A DNA stretch of 64,000 nt from assembly GCA_023014365.1 (NCBI GenBank), contig JAEBUN010000008.1:1364001-1428000 (forward strand), in the 5' to 3' direction. Below the pieces are notes generated by a model. The model did not search any database. It saw only the letters and a list, made by a program, of their open reading frames with translations, and was not told the DNA's origin. The stretch comes from Lepiota brunneoincarnata (lineage: Eukaryota > Basidiomycota > Agaricomycetes > Agaricales > Agaricaceae). Below are positions 12,601 through 23,018 of the stretch, piece after piece. The position numbers and the translations under genes were made by a program. Within the stretch, counting starts at the first letter, position 1, and every line of letters starts with the position of its first letter.

Positions 12601-12960
12601 AGAACGGACTCGGGAACTTGATAGCGAGCAGAGTTTTTATCAACGATTTTCAAATGAATGCGCTCATCTACACTGAATGTCAGAGTGAAAATAAGCGCCA
12701 ACAAAGACAAGGCCTACTCGTCTCGTAGTCCACAGTAAGAGAAAGCGCTTGGATATCCTCGCCGAAAACGTTGCATGGCTGACCCGCCAAATTTAAGTCT
12801 GCAGTCAATCTTCCCCCATTGGTCTTGACATTTGTCGCATGATACCAGGACACGCGTCCAATTTAGCCGGGTCGACATCTGCAGCAAGGGCATAGGAGAG
12901 CGAGATGATTGAGAGGGCGAGAAATGCCCAACGTTTGTTACTCCCAGGCGGCGTGGGCAT
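9699..12960 (-). pseudogene. GH31 alpha-glucosidase, inactivated left copy
   Basis: The same gene as 44226-47430 with the same 11-exon layout, but with several inactivating changes visible by comparison: a one-base deletion near 12843 (exon 1), a one-base insertion near 12504, a 59-bp deletion near 12134 bounded by a CTG microhomology (removes the residues after GSE in the N-terminal catalytic region and shifts frame), and a one-base insertion near 9825. Signal peptide, WIDMNEP nucleophile region and the KWLGDN acid/base region are all still readable. At the extreme C-terminus this copy keeps the ancestral frame at VKVARVR where the right copy is shifted. The two copies have therefore decayed independently. 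Confidence 0.8.
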
Positions 12961-13771
12961 GGTGTGGGACGAAGGAACCACAAGGAGAGGGTGGGCCTGG
13001 TATTTGTAGCGTCGCCAGTTGCTTATTTGAATGAAAATAGACCTTCGAAGGCATGCAAGAGCACGCCGAAGGAACTCGCTGGAGCTTCTTGTCATTCTCG
13101 GTACATTCCGGGGACATGTTCACATCGCTGTATTACTCGGCATTGCTCGAGGACAGCAGCCTTCCACTAATGAGCCTATCCCTCTCACAGTTACAAGCGA
13201 AACCGTGGGTGATATACCAGGGACGCTGTAAGAGACAACACCTGCTTTCAACGCGAGTGGTTTTTGCGAAGACCTTTTGCCGACCATGTGACTGAAAAGC
13301 AGCTGGAACATGTTCGAAATATGCAACTGGAATCGACCATGGCCTCTATGATTATACTAAATGCTTGGTTTCTAATCCAATCGCTCTAGCTGCACAGGGA
13401 AACTAACCACGGCACCATTCTTGACTGTTTCCTAAGCTCGATCCGATGGCGCTGACTGTTGTCCATAGCTATATTAGCATCCATGATATCGTAGTGCAAC
13501 TTTCATCTCCATCAGGAATTCCCCTCTAAATATCTGGTTAGGGGCTACGGTTTTATCTCTCATGCTCACCTTTGACTCACAAAGGCAGCCCCCCTGAGAA
13601 TAGCATTGGCTTTCATCGCCTTGCCTCTATTCCTGTCTGCAAGCACAATCACATCAGAGAGCATTGTATTCCTCTTTACTTCCACTATGGTGCACTAGGT
13701 CACATCATGAATTTTGACCTTCCTCACACCATCCTTGGATGTCATGAGAAGTAGCAAGGTATAGGGTCCTC
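12961..13771. other. Upstream region of GH31 copy A
   Basis: Non-coding in both segmental copies as far as I can see. Conserved with 47431-48560 apart from deletions in this copy. No further gene found. Confidence 0.4.
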
Positions 13772-13989
13772 TATTGAAATCAGCTCAAGAAGGTGGACAG
13801 TGATGAGGGCATGTATTCATGAGAATGATGGGGCAACAAGATGGAGGGGAGGGGAGTAAATGGACAAGGTACTACTGGTAAACTACACATGTATATAATC
13901 TACCTACAACATGGCTTCTTTGCTCATCATGTTGTCACAGATAAGGAGAGTGTATTAACATTTAAACTAAGCATATTCTGAATCCTGGA

Positions 13990-15012
13990 ACAGGGAGTTT
14001 GTAAATTTATCAAAAATGCAGATGTATTTGGATTACTACTTGGTTGAGGAGTGGAAGCTTCTTGAGCTTATGCAAGATGCTTTGGCAGTAAGTAATATTT
14101 GTTCTACTCATATAAGAGTTTTCTCATTTCTATTAGGTTCCTGCCAGTGTTCAGTCATCATTTTCATCTGCTACTCATTCATCCATCACTCATGCTCTCT
14201 CTGAGCTTAAATATGTGATTGAAAAATGGGAGCATTTGATATTTCATCCAAGGTTTGCACTGGTTAATGATGGTATTCAGACAGGAATAGATAAGCTCAA
14301 AAAATGGCATACAACAATTGCTGATACTGATGCTTATTTTATTTCTCTTGGTATGATTTTATTCCTATTCTTGACCTTCTGCTAATAATTATACTAGTGC
14401 TTGATCCAAGCTGCAAAATGGAGCATTTGAGGAAAAGTGGGCTCCAGCTGATTGTCAAAAAGCAAAAGATCAATTCTGAGAAGTAGTGTGTAATATTTGT
14501 TGGTTTATCTTGACTTTTCTAATAGCTTAGTTTAGTTTGAGGCATATTATAAGGAACTCAAGCCACAGTTCCAACACTCATTAAATATTTTTTCAGAAAT
14601 GGGAACTTCTGCACAGGCTCAAGCAATGCAACAATAATGGTCCCAGGCATCCTCATTTACTCATGATATGTTTTATGAGTTGGATAAGTATTTAGGTGCT
14701 GGTATTGAGCCAGTAGAAGATTTTATAGCATGGTAGGGAGTGAGTTATATCTATTTTTTTGGCATTGAATATTCTTCTGATTTCTTGCCTAGATCAACCA
14801 TACAAAGTACATAACCTTGGGTACTATAACTAAAGACTATCTAGCTATTGCTGGCTTGTTTGTGTCATCTGAATGGGCTTTCTCTAGTAGTAAACATACT
14901 GATATCCTTCCCCACAATTTACTTGAAGGTCCCACCTTTACAGCTTTACAAATTACAAAAGATGGGAGGAGTAGAAGCAAAGGAATGAGAGCTCAAGAAA
15001 TGGAACTTTGAT
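13990..15012 (+). mobile_element. hAT-family transposase remnant
   Basis: Conceptual translation across frame breaks gives a hAT transposase: DYYLVEEWKLLELMQ, a middle region with ELKYVIEKWEHL and YYKELKPQFQ, a YLGAGIEPVED segment, and a hATC dimerisation block with DYLAIAGLFVSSEWAFSS (4817-like start at 14817). Family proteins have AIPGS-SVSSERAFS here, so the Arg of the ERAFS motif is already Trp. Stops and frameshifts occur between the blocks, so it is dead. No terminal inverted repeats or 8-bp target duplication found. Confidence 0.7.
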
Positions 15013-15521
15013 TAATTTATTACTAATATAAACACTTTTTATGACATAATACCAAATGGTTCAAGTTTGAACCTGTTTAAACCCTGAACTAAACTGAACT
15101 GAACTTTGGCATTCCTAGTATTGAGTTATGTTCATGGTATATGTGGTTGAGGTTAAGTTAGCTTAGCATTAGTTTGTGTGATGGATGAGAGCCTTAGGGG
15201 GCTTTCCTGCCTGGCAGCATGATTTACAAGTCCAAGAGGGACTATGGAACCCAGTAATTAGGAGCCTCACAATGTACTATAGGTTCTCTTAGTCCCTCAG
15301 TTTTTAGGAGTGAGGTTAGCATTTGTGCTCAAAGACCTATCATGTGGGCTGGACTGACTGTGTGAGTGCTTGGGTGCTCTCAGGTAGTGCAGCATGGTGG
15401 GGGTTACAGCTGCTGGTGTTGCAAAGAATTGAAGAAGCAGAAGGAGTATCTGTAGTGAGGCATTAGGAGGGTAGGGGTGAGGAAGAAAAGGCTATGTGCT
15501 GATACACCAATTTCATGTTTA

Positions 15522-15853
15522 TGTTAGGGGAGAAAAATGGCACTGGAACCAAGTTGATATTCAGGTGCTGATTGCAATCAACACCTGCACTATTTAAGTA
15601 CATAGAGGCATGTGCACAGACTGGGTAGTCCAACACTACATAGGCTACTAGAAATAATGTGCACACGCAATACACAACTATGTTAGATAATACAACTGTT
15701 TGCTAGATCGGGCTCAGGGGACAGGGGTGGCCGAAGGCTGAGGCCAGGGCTCGGGCATCGGGCATTGGCTAGAGAGGCCAAGCCTGGATGCCAAACCACA
15801 GACCTCTAGACATACCTTGTGTAAGGGGGAGCGTTGCTGCACGTCCCCTTACA
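15522..15853 (-). mobile_element. Solo LTR, family 4, with target duplication GTTTA
   Basis: On the plus strand it runs TGTTAGGGG...CCCCTTACA (332 bp) and is flanked by GTTTA at 15517-15521 and 15854-15858. A second copy in the opposite orientation lies at 30745-31071. No internal retrotransposon region is attached. Confidence 0.8.
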
Positions 15854-15858
15854 GTTTA

Positions 15859-17761
15859 TGCATGGATTCCATATTCTGGAATGATTTTCTACATAAAATC
15901 ATTGGCTATGTCATTAAAGAACTCTATAGAGGACTGGTACTATATTCCATAGTAGCCAGTTCAACTGAATTGAGGATATTTGAGCCTCAGAAGTATTCAA
16001 ACCATTCATTATCATTAAGCTTTGTGAACTAAGCTATCAGAATATTCTCTAAAGGGATTCAGAACTCTACATAGTATATCAAGTACACTCAGGTCACATC
16101 AAGGGACTTTATGAGTAGTTTTCTGATAAACTTGGATGTATTCAAGTGTAGAGAATGTAACTACAGTAGTCACTGTAGCAGGTATACTACACCTATAATG
16201 AGTCCATTAATGATGATGACTAGACTATGGAATGGAATGTCCAATGTTTAGAAGGTAATAACCAATGCCCAATGTCCTAGAAATACCAAAGATTTTACAA
16301 TTAATGGGTACTTTGTGGATCCCAACACCTTGGTATACTGCCTAAGCTGAGCACATAGTCAACCTACAGTGTATTGAGTGAGTGGGGCCAGTGAAAACAT
16401 ACATAGTATCAAGTGAGTAGGGCTCAGTAGGCCTGCTAAGACATATATTGTATTGAGTGAGTAGGACTCAGTGGGCCTACTGGGTTGGTCCATCATACTA
16501 TATAACTCCACTTGTGTATTTAGGGAGCACATCAGAGGGGCCCTTGGGATCTGAGGATCATGGAGGCATAGAATTCTGGGCTTGGAAGTAGATAGCAAGT
16601 AATTGCAGAGCAATGGCATGGCATGAGACTAAATATGAATGTTTCCATGGATTGATTGCTTGACAAAAATTAAGTAATAATAGATATTTGATATAATGGA
16701 AGTGCTGAATGGTATGGGGTCAGGTGGCATGGGTGGCAATTTTGTGGTGGTATGTTGAGGTAAATCAGTCTGGTTGGAAAAAGAAAGAGGAGGGTGTCAA
16801 ATTAATGAGTGATGGATGAGGTAACACTCAAGGAAAGCAACAGCAAGAAAAAAGCTGGCATGGGGTGGCAGGTGGCACAGAATGAAAATTGCCAAATGGT
16901 ATGGGGGGTGGGTGGCATGGGTGGCAAGCTCATTGCAGCACTTTTGAGAGGAATCAAGATGGTGGGATAAAACAGGAAGACCATTTCTGTGGGTATGTAT
17001 TAGAAAATATTCCACAAGATGGGGTGGCATTGTACTGGATAACCTGTAATGAGGGCAGGCAAAATTCTGAACAATGGCAGTCAGGTATGCATTCAAAGAT
17101 ATAAGCGATTATGTATGGTATACACAATGATTCAAATGTTTGGCAAGATGGGGAGGTTAGGAACAATGTGGGTAGTATTAGGGTTGATGCTGTCAATGTT
17201 GAGAAGGTGTTTTGTGATATCCTCTTCAATAAGTTTGTCAACAGATTGCCATAATTTAATGAGTTTGCCATGGGTGTTATCTTGGACAGCAAGCTTTAGG
17301 GTTTCAGAGTGATACAATCAGTGAGCTGCATCCTTGTAGCTCAGGCTTTGATGTTGCTGCAATGCCTTAATCTTGGCATGAGCAGCAAGGAGTTTGTGCT
17401 CAGTGAGACTCTGAGCAAATAGATCAAATAAGGGCCTGGCAGTTTAATACAATATACAATGTGGACAGCCATACTGAAAGGGTGGGAACCATGATTTTGC
17501 TGTGGCCAATGATGGTATGAGGGAGATCCTCCATCAAAGTTGGCTGAAATATGAAACAGATGGTGAGCAAAGAAGCATAATAAATGAATGATTAGTAGTA
17601 TCTAACAAGGAAGGCATAAGTGAGTGGATGGATCATTACCTGAGTAGCAGGTTTATTAAGATCACTGGCAAAATGCTGATTGCTACAACAAATGTGGGAA
17701 GAAAAGGGTTGGATATTGGAAGTGGAACATACTGTGACTTTAATGTTTTGAATATTGAATA
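15859..17761. other. Gene-free stretch with short tandem repeats
   Basis: No coding homology recognised. About 16370-16500 has three imperfect ~50-60-bp units (each with TTGAGTGAGTRGG or TCAAGTGAGTAGG). About 16705-16935 has repeated GGTGGCATGGGTGGCAA motifs. The rest is AT-rich filler. Confidence 0.4.
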
Positions 17762-19354
17762 CAGTGGGTCAAAAAACTGTCCCAATGTTTTCACCATTTA
17801 GAAAGATCAGCTAATAGTGGACCAAGGTGATTACATAAATACTTGGGAAAATAGACAATAATAATATAGCATATTGGAATCCTGAATCCATTTAAATCAC
17901 GTGATTCGTCCGAGAAGTAATGAATCAATTAATTATTTAAAATATTAACTCATTGTGACAGTTTTTTGATCCTCTATTATTTATCTAATTAATATGCTGA
18001 ATTGCCTCTTTTTGCCTTAATAACTGCCTTGAGCCTTCTGGTCATGCTTTCTATAAGCTTTTGACATCTTTCTGCAGCAATCCTATTTCATTTTACCACC
18101 AACCTATCCCATAATTCATGTTTTCCCTCAGGTAGTTTCTCATATCCCTTCAACTGGTTTTCTAGGTATATTCAGAGGTGTTCAATGGATTTGGAGTCAG
18201 GAGATAGTGCTGGCCATAGTAGAGCTTACATATTGTTATCTTCAAACCACTCTATTGCCCCTTTAGACTTGTATTTTGGATCATTGTTCTACTGGAATAG
18301 TTACTCCTCCTCCTCTATCTCCAAAGTTTCAAAGCTATTCATCATCCCATATTTCAAAATCTCACAGTGCTGCTCTACATCTATGATTCTCTCAACCTCC
18401 ACTAGCATTTCTACTCCTTTCCACCTCATAGCCTGCCATACCATGATGTTATCACCACCTTCATGCTTAACAGTAGGAATAATAGTCTTGTCTGAGAGTC
18501 CTTCCCCCCTCATACATCTTCCCATATGACCCAAGCTTGCTGATTTTTGTTTTATCTGTGCACAATATCTGTTTCCAATCTCCCACTGTCCAATCCTTAT
18601 GCTTGTGGGCAATCTGAAGTAAGCAGTTCAGTGTTGCTTCTTAAGAAGGGGTCATTTGGTCTTAACAACAGACCAGAAATTGTTCTTCTTGAGCATATTT
18701 CAGATTGTTTGAAGTGTGACAGGAGTAGGGAGGATAGAATGTATGAATTGGGTAGCTTGAACAGCATTGTCCAGCTTCCCAGGGGTGATTTGGTCAATTA
18801 TTGATTATTTATTCTGAGAAGATAGCATGGAGGATTGTCCTCCTTTATTGTTTTCCTCATCTTAATCAACTTCTTTCATGATGTGCTCAATAGTACTCTT
18901 GCCTAGACCAGTTTGGACTGAGTTTATTGCAGGGAATAGCCATTCTGAAGAAGAAAAATAACTTGAGAGCACTGGGTAAAAGATATAACTTCTATGATGT
19001 AATGATAAGAAGAAAAGATGGTTGAAGTGATTTCAATATGATCATGTGATATAGAAGAGGTCACATGACAATTTTTGTCATCCCCACACTTAATTTGGTA
19101 TTGATTTGGCCTGTCCAACACCAGATTTTAGGAAAATGACAGAGGGTCAAAAAACTGTCCCAATGAGTTAATATTTTAAATAATTAATTGATCCATTACT
19201 TCTCGGACAGATCACGTGATTTAAACGGATTCAGGATCCCAATATGTTATATTATTATTGCCTATTTCCCCAAGTATTTACATAATCACCTTGGTGCACT
19301 ATTAGCTGATCTTTCCAAAGGGTGAAAACATTGGGATAGTTTTTTGACCCACTG
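17762..19354 (-). mobile_element. Tc1/mariner element with long inverted repeats, TA target duplication
   Basis: Both ends read CAGTGGGTCAAAAAACTG inward and are flanked by TA (17760-17761, 19355-19356). The inverted repeats are about 225 bp each (17762-17987 and 19130-19354). Each arm carries a degenerate copy of the terminal motif at its inner end. The interior (minus strand, about 18610 to 18000) translates with breaks as a Tc1 transposase: VKHEGGDNIMVWQAM, MDAEQ-like VERIIDVEQ, and LSPDSKSIEHL, matching the SPDLNPIEHLW catalytic region. In-frame stops make it inactive. Confidence 0.8.
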
Positions 19355-20184
19355 TAGTTGTTGCATTTTGGCATTTTGGTGGTGAAGCTTATTGGCATTG
19401 ACCAAATATCCAGGCATGGAGTCTGTAAGCAACCTAATTCCCAAAGCAGTGGATTCAGATGCATCTTCCAGTGATTCCATGTTGATGGGTACTGCAGTGT
19501 TCATGATGGATGGATGGCACATGGGTGGATTTTGGATGGAGAATGAAGATTGTGTTAAGGGTGGCACTTAAGGTGAATTGTGTTGAAGACTGATTATTAA
19601 GCAATTTGTGATTTGATCATATGGCTTGTGTTGAAAATTTTTTGTGTGCTTCTGACCTTACATTTCTGCTTTCTGTATTCCTCCCATCAACAACAAACTT
19701 CTCATCTTCATTTTGGCAAATAAGAAAAAGATCTTTGTGAAATGTCCCCAATCAGCAAAAGAGAAATTTTGGCTGCCCTGGAAAAGTATGAGGGTATTGT
19801 GCAGCATGGATTACAAAGCAGTACAATACAAGAATTGATGGAAAAACATAGAGAAGAAATGGTAAGAATTCCCTCATTGGTTGTCATTCCATTGCCAACC
19901 CCCCATTAATATATATTACCACTTGCAGCAGAGGACATTCACCCATACAAGCAGTCAAGACCCAGCAATTCATATGGCATTCAAAACACATAAGTTCCTC
20001 ATGAGGTTCCTAGTGGAATGGCATGAACATGGCAGTGAACCCTCATTTGCCATGAACCAATTAGCGGCATTGGCAAAACATGAGCAGAAACAAGCGAAAA
20101 AGAATGTCCATAAATTGGTGGGTGGTCCAGCAAACTGTTTTCATGGGGTAGGCAACTAACTAATGTTTTATAGGGGACATACAT

Positions 20185-20643
20185 TGTAAGGGGACACTCC
20201 AAACACCCCAGCAACACTCCCAACACACTGTACATCCCTCCTTTTAAACACTTAAGCCCCAAGCACAGTCAAAATACCCCAGATGTCTCCTCATTGACCA
20301 GATGAACCTTTTCCTTCACTCTCCACACTTTCCTTAACCTTCTTGTGTCCTCCTTTATTCCTGTAGAAGACAGCCACCCTCACTCCTCACATTAGTTTCA
20401 ACCATGTTTGCCCTTTGTGTAGCACCCAGACACCACAGCCAGGTTTGGTTCAACTTATATTGATTATATAAGTCATATATATACATAGTTTTGCCTGCAG
20501 GGGTTTCTCTATCCTATTCTCTTAGGATACCCCTGCAGGTATGTGCTCTGTACTTAACTTACAGATTAATAAGACTTAGGATACCCCTGCAGTGTCTTTT
20601 CAGCTCCCCCTGAGCTGTTGGGGCCTCCCAGGTTGCTCTAACA
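20185..20643 (+). mobile_element. Solo LTR, family 1, target duplication TACAT/TATAT
   Basis: Runs TGTAAGGGGACAC...GCTCTAACA. Flanks are TACAT (20180-20184) and TATAT (20644-20648), which differ by one C-to-T change of the kind common in this block. A near-identical copy is at 22496-23018 and a 5'-truncated one ends at 28442. The LTR contains three spaced TAGGATWCCCCTGCAG-like repeats. Confidence 0.7.
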
Positions 20644-21866
20644 TATATGGGCAAACAAGATGTGGTCACTGGAACAACAGCTACAGACTTGCCACCAACT
20701 GCTAAATACTTGCCACCAACAGCAAACATAACTCTGGCATTGAGGAATAGCCAAGGACAAGAGCAACCTCAACTTACAAAAAATGAGATGGATGGTCAGG
20801 GTAGTACCATAGGTGGTGCTGGTTAGTTTCCCTATTGGCCAACACAAGCTAGCACAAGAAATGCCATGACTAGCACCAGGTCAAACAGGAACAAGCCTAA
20901 TGCTGCAATCACTTTTAGTTCCAACAGCAACAGCCAAGTGACATGACCAGCCAGAAACATCAACAGCTGGATGTGCCTGGTATGCCATGGCATCATGGCC
21001 TCCTGATCATTGTATTGGATGATGTGATGGAGGTCTCAAGCTCAGAGTCATATAAACCCTTTGCATTGCCTCCACCAGTTGTGCAGAGCAAAGGGAAGGA
21101 AAAGGCACCACTGCTTGAGAAAAGTCCACAGTGGGAGACAATGAGGGCCATGGGTGTGGCTGGCATAGGATCATGCCACAGGCACCTGGCAAAGAGCCCA
21201 GCAGCCCCAGCCCCTGTGCCATAAGCCACAGCCAACTGGAGAACTCTTCAACATGGCATGCCAGTATTGCACCTCAAAAAATCAATCTTGCAAAATGGAT
21301 ACCTGGTGGAGGAGCATGCTGTGCCTGTATGGTGAAGAAATACCAATGCACAAATTACACTGGCCCATGAGGAGTAGGGTGGCAGCAAAGGACCATGCCA
21401 CAAACATTGCCACAATGACCAGCAAAGGGGAATCAAGGAGGAATGGCTGATGAAGAAGTATGTGGAGGTCATGACAGATGGGGAGGATGAACTGATATCT
21501 ATGGAGTTGGAAGATGAGGTTCAGGTGCCAGAAGTACTTACAGTGAAAAGCGGATTACTTTATGGGCTTGAAAACAAAGTTTGTTAACGAGTTTGATAAT
21601 TCTGGCTTTATAAGTTTGTGGGGGAGAGGTTGTTGCAAATCTCCAGAAATATATTCAATTCTAATATTTTTAGGGTTTTGGTATGTTATTCTCTTAGTCT
21701 CCAACTAGACAGACAGTTGTCCTATCTGAATACAATGGGAACTTTGATGGTTGTTACTATATAATATGTTAACTAATATCTTCACAATTTGATAAGTCAG
21801 GTGAAATGCAAGCTTTTGCAATCAGTGAATCTCTGTAGACCTAGCAGACAGTGTTTTCTAACAGGT

Positions 21867-22378
21867 CCTAGCATATTCGACTTTACAAGATGGGTACAGG
21901 AGACCACAGACCAGTTGCGAGCACAGGAATATGAAGACAAAGAAGGGGAATATTATAACGCTATGCAGGACCTGGCAAGAGAAGCAGGAATGGAGATAAC
22001 TCTGGAGGATATTCTGGAATACCCCGAGGACAAAGAAGATAGCCATGGATCAACTGATCCAACTTCCGATACGGATGGAAGCACTGAGAGAGTGGAGACC
22101 GAGAATAGAGGAGAATCCATGGAGATAGAATCAGGAGAAGAGAATTATGAGTCAGAAGAAAGTGATGGAACATTGCACAGCAGTGGAATGGAGAATGAGG
22201 ACACTGACTCATTGTAATATATAAATAACAGTAGGATGCCATCAGCTAGGATGCGCATCATGGTCAAGACTGCGCAAGACAAGTAGAACAGCCCAATAAC
22301 CTATAACAAGTATATAGTATCTCATAGGTATATAAGGCCTGTACAAGTAGAGATTAAAGCCCTAAGCTTACATCCTTT
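21867..22378 (+). mobile_element. Eroded copy of the ORF-bearing LTR (family A)
   Basis: Both termini are missing, but the acidic ORF is open from its FTRWVQETTDQL segment to the D-T-D-S-L stop at 22217. It is very similar to the copy at 27149. It lies inside element X between sequences that are contiguous in the right copy of X, so it is a separate insertion. Confidence 0.7.
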
Positions 22379-22495
22379 TCTCTTGACAATACTATAGCTT
22401 TACACTACCCAGAGAGACAGGCTTCTTACAAGCTCCTGCAGTAAGTGTCTTTAAGCTAGTAGGCCTAACAGACAGCATTATCTAATGGGCCCTAG

Positions 22496-23018
22496 TGTAA
22501 GGGGACACCTTAGAGATCTCAAAGACACCCCTAACATGTCCCCTACCCCAAAAACCCCTCAAAGCATCCCTTTACCCTCCAGCACACTATACCTTCCTCC
22601 CTTCAAATGCCAGAAGCCCTAGGATACCCAGAACAATCCAAGCATCCCATAGAGGTCCTCACAAGCCCACCCTCTCCCTCTCCAGACTCCCTCTGACACC
22701 TCTCTTATGTCCTCCTATTACCTGACACTCCCTTGTCATCATATTCACTCCCTCCTTTGATCCCTCTTTATTCCTACATTAGCAAGTACTGGGACAGTTT
22801 GCTTCACCCCCCCATTCATTAATATTGCTTATATAAGTCATGTATATACACAGTTTTCGCCTGCAGGGGTTTCTTCATCCTATTCTCTTAGGATTCCCCT
22901 GCAGGTGAGCCTTCCATGTGTACATACCTAGGTTAATAACACTTAGGATTCCCCTGCAGGCTCGCCTCCACTCCCTTCAGCTCCCTTGAGCTGCCTGGGC
23001 CCTCAGGTTGCCCTAACA
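22496..23018 (+). mobile_element. Solo LTR, family 1, target duplication CCTAG
   Basis: TGTAAGGGGACAC...TTGCCCTAACA, 523 bp, flanked by perfect CCTAG at 22491-22495 and 23019-23023. Inserted in element X. No protein-coding interior is attached. Confidence 0.85.

Larger units (their letters stand above)
8776..13771. repeat. Left copy of a ~5-kb direct segmental duplication
   Basis: Contains the truncated membrane gene, the GH31 gene and its upstream region. It matches 40723-48560 in the same orientation once the inserted element at 40741-43183 is set aside. The left copy lacks about 280 bp present at 48070-48348 and a shorter piece near 47885. The right edge (13560-13771) has lost nearly all CpGs that the other copy keeps, next to the transposon block. 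Confidence 0.8.

Noticed and set aside
9699..12960. Left GH31 copy as a functional gene
   Set aside because: At least four frame-changing indels relative to the right copy, including a 59-bp deletion in the N-terminal catalytic region.
20185..23018. Two family-1 LTRs as the ends of one element
   Set aside because: Each has its own target duplication (TACAT/TATAT and CCTAG), so they are separate solo LTRs.
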